From assembly GCA_049589355.1 (NCBI GenBank), contig JBAWAP010000204.1, positions 1 to 33,716 of the forward strand: a stretch of 33,716 nucleotides of DNA, read 5' to 3'. Made by a program: the position numbers and the translations under genes. Of the stretch, positions 14,654 to 21,191 are shown in pieces; position 1 is the first letter of the stretch; each line of letters begins with the position of its first letter. The DNA is from JBAWAP01 sp049589355. GTDB taxonomy: Bacteria; Chloroflexota; Anaerolineae; VGOG01. The notes below the pieces were generated by a model, which searched no databases, was not told the origin of the DNA, and saw only the letters and a list, made by a program, of their open reading frames with translations.

Positions 14654-15292
14654 TTACGGGGAGTCCGTGGCCTCCTCGGCCGCAATGCGTTGTGCGCATT
14701 CTCCCAGTTCACGAAGTCGCTGTGCCTCAACAGAGAGGCCGCGCGCACGCTTCATGTGCTCGAAGGCCTGGTTGTATAGCGTGCATGCATTCTCCCACTC
14801 GTGGGTGAACTCGGCGATGCGGGCTGCCTGCTCAAGCGCCATCGCTGCCAGTTCCCATTTGCCCTCGTCGGCATATTGGTTAGCAGCCTTCTCCAGGTCA
14901 ACCGGGCGTTGTCTAGGCAGTCGGCGCTCCGGCTCGGCCAGGATGCGCTCAATGGTTGGCAGCAGCAGATCGTACCAGTTCGACTTGGGCAAGTACTCGT
15001 AGAAGTCCAACTGCGCCGCGCGTGCCTCGGTCTCCAGCGAGGCGTAACCGGTGAACATGACCACCCGCAAGCCGGGCTGCAACTGGCGCAGCATGGCAGC
15101 CACCTGGAACCCGTCCATCTCGGGCATCTTCATGTCCAGCAGGGCGACGTCGCAAGGGGTCTCCCGCGCCTGCTCGAGCGCCTCGCGGGCAGTGCTGGCC
15201 GTCACGACGGTATACCCCGCCCGTTTTAGATAGTCCTCCATACTTTCGAGTGCCAGCAGATCATCGTCCATTACCAGTATCGTTGATGACAT
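14654..15292 (-). CDS. Response regulator: receiver domain plus helical C-terminal region
   Basis: The protein has 212 residues. The receiver domain spans about 3-120: acidic triad at MDDD (8-11), phosphoacceptor Asp53 in LLDMKMPEMDG, Thr81 in MFTGYAS, and Lys103 in YLPKS. The remaining 90 residues (about 125-205) are helical and TPR-like (ALEQAARIAEFTHEWENACT and similar). I see no DNA-binding helix-turn-helix. Output may therefore be protein-protein contact and not transcription. AGGAGG lies 9 nt before the ATG. It follows the receiver/kinase hybrid by 27 nt on the same strand, which suggests one signalling operon. Confidence 0.88.
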   Translation of the reverse strand: MSSTILVMDDDLLALESMEDYLKRAGYTVVTASTAREALEQARETPCDVALLDMKMPEMDGFQVAAMLRQLQPGLRVVMFTGYASLETEARAAQLDFYEYLPKSNWYDLLLPTIERILAEPERRLPRQRPVDLEKAANQYADEGKWELAAMALEQAARIAEFTHEWENACTLYNQAFEHMKRARGLSVEAQRLRELGECAQRIAAEEATDSP

Positions 15293-15319
15293 TGCACTTA
15301 ACCTCCTAAATGAAAGTCA

Positions 15320-16438
15320 CTACTCGGACTGAATCGGCAAGCGGACGGTAACAGTGGTCCCTTCGCCTACAGCGCTGGCCACCTCGATGCGACCACCGTG
15401 ATTTTCGATGTTCCTACGGGCGACGTAAAGACCCAGTCCGCTACCCTTCTGACCATTTCTCCAATCGGAGAATCCGATGCGGAAGATTTTCTCCTGCGTC
15501 TCCGGGGCAATGCCGACACCCGTGTCCTCAACGTCAACGGCAACCCACCCCTCTCCCTCCTGGGAGGGGGGTAGGGCTTCCCGCCGCGTGCGCAGCGTGA
15601 GCGTCCCGCCGTCAGCCATAGCTCGCCCGGCGTTGATCAGCAGGTTATGGAAGGCCCGTTCCAACTGGGCGCGGCTGCCGTGTATCGAAGGGATGTCCTC
15701 ACCCCACTCCCGCACGACTGTCACGTCAGGGTGGCCGTAACTGAACTCCTGCACCAGCCGCTCCAGCAAGCGATGCAGGTCGAGCGTCTCCCAACGCCAG
15801 GCCTCGCTGCTATCCAAGGCCACAGCCACATGACCCAGGTCGTCGGCCAGGCGCTTGATGCGGGCCAGAATCTGCTGGATGACCTCGATGGAACGCTCGC
15901 ACTCCGGATCCCCAGCCAGTCGGCTGGACAGCGCCTGCACCCGCTGGGTGAGCACGAAGTAGGTTGTGCCACCGATGTCGTGGCCCACCTCACGTGCCAG
16001 GAGGCGCAGTTCCTCCTCGGCCTGCTGCTTGCGACAGCGCAGTTCCTGCCACTCGAAGCCGCGCTCGATGCGCACGATCCATTGGTCCAGTGGCTCTGAC
16101 TTATTGACAAAATCCTTTGCGCCTCCGCGCATGGCCGCGACCACGTTCTCGTAAACGCCGTAAGCACTGAGCATGATGACGTAGGTCTGCTCCAGTAAGT
16201 GCTTCTCCTGCATCAAGCGCAACACTTCCATCCCGTCCAGCCCGGGCATGTTGATGTCGAGCAGCAGTACGTCGCAAGAGGCTTCCCCCAGCCGGGCCAG
16301 TGCTTCCTCCCCACTCGCCACCGATTCCACTTTCCAGCCTCGCGCGGCAAAGGTGGGGTTGCTGAGGAAGGCAACGACCTCCTCGCGGAAGAAGGGTTCG
16401 TCGTCTACTACGAGGATCGTTTTCTGTTCCGTCGCCAC
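15320..16438 (-). CDS. Hybrid receiver-histidine kinase
   Basis: The protein has 372 residues from a GTG at 16438, one base after the stop of the preceding sensor gene. An N-terminal receiver domain (about 7-127) has phosphoacceptor Asp61 in LLLDINMPGLDG and Lys113. A linker coil with a candidate H-box follows, AREVGHDIGGTTYF with His153. The ATPase domain has N-box HNLLINAGRAM, G1 box DTGVGI and G2 box GSGLGLY. There is no membrane segment, so it acts in the cytosol. Residues about 290-296 (PPSQEGE) are encoded by a CCCTCC-TG-GGAGGG palindrome within the ATPase domain, between a beta strand and the VDVEDTG strand. It probably transfers phosphate with the neighbouring sensor and response regulator; partners are inferred from adjacency. 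Confidence 0.9.
   Translation of the reverse strand: MATEQKTILVVDDEPFFREEVVAFLSNPTFAARGWKVESVASGEEALARLGEASCDVLLLDINMPGLDGMEVLRLMQEKHLLEQTYVIMLSAYGVYENVVAAMRGGAKDFVNKSEPLDQWIVRIERGFEWQELRCRKQQAEEELRLLAREVGHDIGGTTYFVLTQRVQALSSRLAGDPECERSIEVIQQILARIKRLADDLGHVAVALDSSEAWRWETLDLHRLLERLVQEFSYGHPDVTVVREWGEDIPSIHGSRAQLERAFHNLLINAGRAMADGGTLTLRTRREALPPSQEGEGWVAVDVEDTGVGIAPETQEKIFRIGFSDWRNGQKGSGLGLYVARRNIENHGGRIEVASAVGEGTTVTVRLPIQSE
15555..15568. repeat. Palindrome within the hybrid kinase gene
   Basis: CCCTCC-TG-GGAGGG, in frame, with further C-rich and G-rich flanks. It resembles the palindrome at 17019-17045 and gives a similar peptide (PPSQEG here, PPSQGG there). Confidence 0.7.
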
Positions 16439-16439
16439 G

Positions 16440-18278
16440 TCAATTGTTCCTTCGACCCCTTCGATTCAACGGCAGTTCAAGCACGAATTGCACTGCTCCG
16501 TCGTAAGCCTGCCAGCCTAAACTACCATCGTATTGCACCTCCACCGTCTCCCGTGCCAGTGCCCACTCGAAGTGAAAAGGCGATAGTTCTTCAGGCGCAT
16601 CGGTTGCCGCTTCGAGGATGCACGAAATCCTTTCGCGAAGCGGAGCCTTCGGCGCATGTATATCCGTGCACACTCGTTGGCCGTCAGTGGACAACGATGT
16701 ACGCACCTCAATGAGCCCGCCATCTGGATCTAGAGCTTCCATCGTCAGGCGCAGGATAGTGACCAAAACGCCAAATAGTTCGTTGGGCTCAATGAGCAAC
16801 GGAGGCAAGTCTTCGTAGGTTACGTGCACCTCCACCCCACGCCTCTGCCGCTCCGCCGCCAGCCAGATAAGTACCTCACGCACCACATCGTTCCAGTTTG
16901 TGGTGGTCTGGACAAAGCCCATGTGCTGCGAGAATCTCAGGAGGTCCAGCATTTTGCCGCTGACCTCGTTCAGGCTGTTCTCGATGATATCGAGCCGCCT
17001 GGTGAGAGCCTCCCCTCCAACTCCCCCCTGCGAGGGGGGAGAGTTTAACACGTCCTGGAGATCGCTGCGCAGGTTGGTCACCGCCAGACGAGCCACAGCC
17101 AGCGGGTTGGCCGCCTCGTGCCGTATCCGCTGCGCGAGGGTGCCGAAAGAGGCCACTCGCTGCATCCGCATGGCAGTGACTCCCACTTCGTTCAGGGCCT
17201 GGAGGTAGCGAGCCCCCTCCAACACGCCGCCAATGGCCGTGGAGAGCAAGCGCAGATACCCCTCGTCGTCGTCAGTGAACCAATCGCGGTGGCCGGGGGC
17301 ACTGGGAATTTTGTTGACCAATTCGAGAGTGCCCAGGATTTCGTCGCCCAATTGCAGGGGGACACCAAGGAAGGAGCGATAAAGGCCGGAGGGGAGATGT
17401 GGGACGATCTCTGCAACGTGAGGATCGCCCCAGGCCTCCAATTCTATCGCCTCGCGTATCTGGATGGGTTTTCCGCTGCGGAAGATGTGGCCTGTCAGCC
17501 CCTCCCCTGCCATGTACGTCAGCTTGCCGATCAGCGTTTCGGGGAGGCCGCTGACGGCTCGCAACACCATCCGGTGGACATCCTCCTCGGCTTGCAGGTA
17601 AATCAGGCAGCCTTCGGTGCGGAAGCCCTGCCTGACCCGCTCCGTTAAGGCCTGTAGCATCTCGACGATAGGCCGCCGCGGGTCCAATTCCGTGTCAATG
17701 TCCAGTAGCAAGCGAAAGTAGCGTGCACGGCGCTTCTCTTGCTCGTAACGCTGCGAATTCTCGATGGCGATGTTCACCATCGCGGCCACGTTGCAAAGCA
17801 GTGCTTCATCTTGCTCGTTAAAATGCTCCCCTTTCGCTTTTCCAGAGACCCGCAACACGCCAAGCACGGTGGCTCCATCCCTGGACAGAATCGGCACCCC
17901 CAGGTAAGCCTGGCCTGGTTTGGCGCTGATCTCGGAGTATTTCTTGCTCCAGACCAGGTCCTCGGCGATGCGTCGCAATTCTCCGTTGTCCCTGACGTTA
18001 GCGATGCGCAGTGGCCGGCCGTGTCTGGCGATCCAGCCGGTCAATCCCTCTCCAGGTTCGTATTCCACCCGCTCGGCGGGCATCTCTGCGCCCTCCAGGA
18101 GGCCGGTGGTGCCGCGCAGGACGTAGCGGCCGGTGATGTCGTCGCGCACGAAAACAGAAGAGCCGCCAGCGCTGAGCCGATCACGGGCATAGCGCACAAC
18201 CAGCGCCATCAGCCGGTCGCGATCCAACTCCCCGTAGATTTCTAGCAGTTCTTTGTCGAATCCCGCTACTTGATTCAT
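16440..18278 (-). CDS. GAF-GAF sensor with a histidine kinase-like, degenerate C-terminal part
   Basis: I use the ATG at 18278 (612 residues). A TTG at 18290 sits too close to GGAGG (1-nt spacing), while the ATG has 13 nt, somewhat long. Two GAF domains (about 20-180 and 190-360) show the typical GEGLTGWIARHGRPLRI and GEGLTGHIFRSGKPIQI motifs. A dimerisation helix carries His387 in RIRHEAANPLAVAR. The ATPase-like region lacks a clear N-box and the DxGxG box; only LFGVLVTILRLTMEAL and a C-terminal LELPL strand are recognisable. It may bind a ligand and act as a phosphotransfer or scaffold partner of the hybrid kinase encoded next, and not as an active kinase. An in-frame repeat at residues 412-422 interrupts the dimerisation region. 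Confidence 0.8.
   Translation of the reverse strand: MNQVAGFDKELLEIYGELDRDRLMALVVRYARDRLSAGGSSVFVRDDITGRYVLRGTTGLLEGAEMPAERVEYEPGEGLTGWIARHGRPLRIANVRDNGELRRIAEDLVWSKKYSEISAKPGQAYLGVPILSRDGATVLGVLRVSGKAKGEHFNEQDEALLCNVAAMVNIAIENSQRYEQEKRRARYFRLLLDIDTELDPRRPIVEMLQALTERVRQGFRTEGCLIYLQAEEDVHRMVLRAVSGLPETLIGKLTYMAGEGLTGHIFRSGKPIQIREAIELEAWGDPHVAEIVPHLPSGLYRSFLGVPLQLGDEILGTLELVNKIPSAPGHRDWFTDDDEGYLRLLSTAIGGVLEGARYLQALNEVGVTAMRMQRVASFGTLAQRIRHEAANPLAVARLAVTNLRSDLQDVLNSPPSQGGVGGEALTRRLDIIENSLNEVSGKMLDLLRFSQHMGFVQTTTNWNDVVREVLIWLAAERQRRGVEVHVTYEDLPPLLIEPNELFGVLVTILRLTMEALDPDGGLIEVRTSLSTDGQRVCTDIHAPKAPLRERISCILEAATDAPEELSPFHFEWALARETVEVQYDGSLGWQAYDGAVQFVLELPLNRRGRRNN
17019..17045. repeat. Palindrome in the GAF sensor gene
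   Basis: Arms AACT-CCCCCCT and AGGGGGGAG-AGTT around a GCG core, in frame. The peptide encoded is NSPPSQGGVGG, and the sequence resembles other intergenic C-rich/G-rich palindromes of the window. Confidence 0.8.
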
Positions 18279-18306
18279 ACCGGTTATCAAGCCTCCAGTT
18301 CTGGAT

Positions 18307-18760
18307 CTAATTCCAGGTCAACCCATAGGTGTAGAAGAGCGGCAGGAGGGTGATAGCCAGGATATTCTGCAACTTGATAAGAATGTGCAGCGATGGCCCG
18401 GCCGTGTCCTTGAGAGGATCGCCAAAGGTGTCGCCGATGACCCCAGCTTTGTGGGGCTCCGACCCCTTGCCGCCGAAGTGGCCCTCCTCGACGTACTTCT
18501 TGGCGTTATCCCATGCGCCACCGGCGTTGAACATGAATATCGCCAGTGTCGCGCCGATGATCTTCACCGATGCCAGCGATGAAGTAGGCAATGGTCTGGA
18601 ACTCTCGCCGTAGGAAAGCGTTCGCCCCTTGTTGAATGAAGGAAGCTATCTCCTGCATGCGAGGGGTGCCGGCATCTTGCTTGACGAGCCACCAGACGAT
18701 GATGCCGACGAAGATCATGCCGACGGTGCCAGCCAGGGGAACGAAGAATATCAGGTTCAT
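18307..18760 (-). pseudogene. Deletion remnant of a second membrane pyrophosphatase gene
   Basis: The first part encodes the start of an H+/Na+-pyrophosphatase: MNLIFFVPLAGTVGMIFVGI and then VKQDAGTPRMQEIASFIQQG, up to about residue 63. After a junction near 18580 the sequence continues as the C-terminal part in another frame: NAGGAWDNAKKYVEEG, KGSEPHKAGVIGDTFGDPLK and a final helix. About 550 residues of the middle are missing, and the frames do not match, so it cannot make a pump. The N-terminal ATG overlaps the stop of the polyferredoxin-like gene (18757-18760). The remnant differs in sequence from the intact hppA at 11653, so it was a paralogue and not a copy. Confidence 0.85.
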
Positions 18761-19737
18761 GAAATCTCCTTTTCCTCCATCCTCAACAACGTTCTGCCTC
18801 CCGCTAGCGCCTTCAAAAGGTCACGCCGCTTGAGCGCCCGTTTGCTGTCAATCTCGACCGCACCTGCCTTGTCGTCGGCCATCTTATTCAGCGCCTCGAT
18901 CCACGCCGCGCTCTGGACCGGCTGGTGGCGGACGCGCCACCGCTCGACCCAGACGGGCAGTTCTCCAGCGTTGGTGATCCCCGTGCGGGTTACGGTTTTG
19001 GTCACGCCCTGTGACTCAAAGGTGAACTCGTATTCCTCGTACTCAGGCTTGACGGGGCAGACCTGCATACACGCGCCGCACTTGATGCAGTAATAATCGG
19101 CCAACACCAACTCGCCGTCCTCATTGATGTGCAACGCGCGGGTGGGGCAGATGTCGGCGCAGGCCAGACAGCCCTCCACACATTTCTCGCGGCGCAGTTC
19201 CACCTTGCCCTGCCAAGGCTGCACCACCTGGAACGCGCCGTCGCTGGCGATCTCACACTGGCGGCAACGGATGCAATGTGCCTCATCCACCACCAGTGTA
19301 TCCTGCGCCTCGTCGTAACTGATGACGTCGGTCGAGCAGTTGTCAATCACAAAGTCTTTCCTGCTCCAATCGAACTTTTCCTTGTCAAATATCGTAGACT
19401 GGATCAGGTCGGGGAACGCTTCATGGGTCAGCAACGGGTTTTCGCGCTCACCGTTGATGGTTAGCGTGATGGCGTTCTTGGGGCACATCACCTCACACAT
19501 GCCGCAAAACACACACCTGTCCGGGTCAATGTCTACCGACGGCTTCTTCACCAGCCGCCCGTTCACGATCTCGCCTTTCATGTGGATGGCGGCCTCCTTG
19601 GGGCAGACGAGCGGGCCGATCTGGCATCCCACACAGCGGTCGAGGTCCCAGGTCATGACGTAGTGGCGGGTGACCATCCGCCGCTCCAGGACGACTTCTT
19701 CATCTGTTCTGCGTTTGATCGTTGTGCCGCGACTCAT
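18757..19737 (-). CDS. Polyferredoxin-like Fe-S protein of the Hdr operon
   Basis: The protein has 326 residues and five ferredoxin-type cysteine motifs: Cys35/38/45; Cys75/78/81/85 (CVFCGMCEVMCP); Cys155/158/161; Cys186/190/193/197 (CVEGCLACADICP); and Cys217/220/223/227 (CIKCGACMQVCP). In motif 1 the third ligand position is Gly (CVGCQIGPLVCP). In motif 3 the fourth is Ser (CIRCRQCEIAS). The remaining motifs are complete. It probably carries electrons between the Hdr subunits and a ferredoxin or membrane partner. The start lies 12 nt after the hdrB stop with AAGGAG in between. Basic C-terminal helix KRALKRRDLLKALAGG. It resembles polyferredoxins of methanogen hydrogenase clusters in style, but I do not recognise a named family. 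Confidence 0.82.
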   Translation of the reverse strand: MSRGTTIKRRTDEEVVLERRMVTRHYVMTWDLDRCVGCQIGPLVCPKEAAIHMKGEIVNGRLVKKPSVDIDPDRCVFCGMCEVMCPKNAITLTINGERENPLLTHEAFPDLIQSTIFDKEKFDWSRKDFVIDNCSTDVISYDEAQDTLVVDEAHCIRCRQCEIASDGAFQVVQPWQGKVELRREKCVEGCLACADICPTRALHINEDGELVLADYYCIKCGACMQVCPVKPEYEEYEFTFESQGVTKTVTRTGITNAGELPVWVERWRVRHQPVQSAAWIEALNKMADDKAGAVEIDSKRALKRRDLLKALAGGRTLLRMEEKEIS

Positions 19738-19749
19738 ATCCGCTCCTTT

Positions 19750-20637
19750 TCAAAAGCCCAGCCGTTCCAGCAGCGGTGCCGGGGAAACCATGTGCCGCTT
19801 GAAGCCCAGCCGGTGTCTCTCCACGCCCAGCGCCAGCGCCATCAACTGGGTAAAATAGAGTATAGGTAGGTCAAGCCGCGTCCCTAACGCCTTCTCGACC
19901 CGGGACTGATAGGCATCGAGGGCAACGTGGCACATGGGGCAGGCGAGGGCCACGCAGTCTGCGCCCGCCTCTTTGGCAGCCAACAGCACCTTGCCTGTGA
20001 GGTCAACAGCGATATGCGTGTGCGAAAGCAGCACCGCCCCACCACAGCACTTCGTTTTGGCTGGATAAGGGACGGGTTCGGCTCCCAGCGCCTGCATCAG
20101 CCGATCCATTGCCTGCGGCTTTTCGGGGCTATCGAACTCGTCCCGCGGCCGGGTCAGTACGCAGCCGTAGTAGCAGGCGACCTGCAATCCCTTGAGTGGC
20201 TGGCTCACGTCTCGACTGAGCTCGACGAAGTCCTCCAGCCGTTCCAGGCCGTAGTCGTTCACGATCACGTAGAGGGGGTGCTTGACAGTGATGTCGCCCT
20301 TCAGTGTGTGTCCTGGGAGCGCATCGTTGACCTCTTGTCGTAGCACCGGGTCGGCCTGGATGGCCTTGCTCGCGGTCCTAAAGTTCTTGTAGCAGCCGCT
20401 GCATGGGGTCACGATCTCCGTCATGCCCTGCTCCTCGGCCAGGGCCAGATTCCGCGCCGGCAGGGTCATAGCCAGGAGAGGATCGGTGACGGAAGTGTGA
20501 ACGGCGCCGCAGCAGTTCCAGTCCTCTAGCTCCCTCAACTCGATGCCTAGTCTTTCGCAGACCAAGCGCAGGGAGAGGTCATATTCTTTGGAGCCCGACT
20601 CCTGGGTGCAACCGGGATAGTAGGCGTATGTCAACAC
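19750..20637 (-). CDS. hdrB: Heterodisulfide reductase subunit B-like protein (two CCG domains)
   Basis: The start is a GTG at 20637, in the overlap GTGTTGA with the hdrC stop and behind AAGGAGAAGGAG, giving 295 residues. Two complete cysteine-rich CCG domains are present: Cys10, Cys42-Cys43, Cys79, Cys82 (YYPGC, NCCG, CSGC) and Cys155/159, Cys197-Cys198, Cys233, Cys236 (CYYGC, KCCGG, CPMC). In methanogen HdrB these bind two noncubane [4Fe-4S] clusters that reduce the CoM-S-S-CoB disulfide. In bacteria the substrate is usually unknown (a disulfide, thiol-bound group or electron acceptor). With HdrC and HdrA next to it, this is the catalytic end of a soluble Hdr complex. Bacteria lack the methanogen coenzymes, so the physiological acceptor here is open. 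Confidence 0.9.
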   Translation of the reverse strand: MLTYAYYPGCTQESGSKEYDLSLRLVCERLGIELRELEDWNCCGAVHTSVTDPLLAMTLPARNLALAEEQGMTEIVTPCSGCYKNFRTASKAIQADPVLRQEVNDALPGHTLKGDITVKHPLYVIVNDYGLERLEDFVELSRDVSQPLKGLQVACYYGCVLTRPRDEFDSPEKPQAMDRLMQALGAEPVPYPAKTKCCGGAVLLSHTHIAVDLTGKVLLAAKEAGADCVALACPMCHVALDAYQSRVEKALGTRLDLPILYFTQLMALALGVERHRLGFKRHMVSPAPLLERLGF

Positions 20638-21191
20638 TCTGTCTCCTTCTCCTTTCCTCCTGCCGGGGTGAAGATTTTGCGCCAAGTCCGTGTATTCTCC
20701 ACGTGTTTAGGCAATAGGGGTAGTTTTCCCTTATATAGCATCTTCAAGCCCAATGGTATCTGCCGCAGCAGGCCCAGCAGGTCAAGCGTGCGGGCGTAGT
20801 AGCGGGCCAGCAGTTCCGGCTCGAATGAGCGTCCGTGCTGTCGCACCGTTTCTGCGTAGGCGCGGCTGAACTTAGCTTCTTTGTCCTGGTCGAACCCCTT
20901 CTGCAGCGCCAGACTGCGCAGGGCGGCCATCACGTCGGCGATTTCGATGCCGCGCGGGCAGCGGGAGGCGCAGGAGTAGCAGGAGACGCAGTACCACACG
21001 TCGGGACTGGAAAGCACCTCGTCTTCCAATCCCAGGTGGATCATGTGCATGATCTGGCGTGGGCCGTACTTCATCTCCGTGAAAACAGGGCAGGAACCGG
21101 AGCAGGTGCCGCACTGGTAACAATCCATCACCCGTTCCCCTCCACGGGTGGCCAGCACCTGACCGAGAAAATCATTTATCTGGGCCATCAT
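20631..21191 (-). CDS. hdrC: Heterodisulfide reductase subunit C-like ferredoxin
   Basis: The protein has 186 residues. Two [4Fe-4S] motifs are present: Cys24/27/30/34 (CYQCGTCSGSCP) and Cys68/71/74/78 (CVSCYSCASRCP), both ending in Pro. They are followed by a helical C-terminal half with a basic KMLYKGKLPLLPKH region. HdrC relays electrons from HdrA to HdrB. The gene begins within the last 20 nt of hdrA, behind GGAGGAGGAG; the ATG at 21188 is an equal alternative. It overlaps hdrB by 7 nt. Order hdrA-hdrC-hdrB with overlaps indicates a tight complex. Confidence 0.92.
   Translation of the reverse strand: MMAQINDFLGQVLATRGGERVMDCYQCGTCSGSCPVFTEMKYGPRQIMHMIHLGLEDEVLSSPDVWYCVSCYSCASRCPRGIEIADVMAALRSLALQKGFDQDKEAKFSRAYAETVRQHGRSFEPELLARYYARTLDLLGLLRQIPLGLKMLYKGKLPLLPKHVENTRTWRKIFTPAGGKEKETEC

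Noticed and set aside
17192..17416. Minus-strand small frame inside the GAF sensor gene
   Set aside because: It is a shifted reading of the same coding strand without its own start signal.
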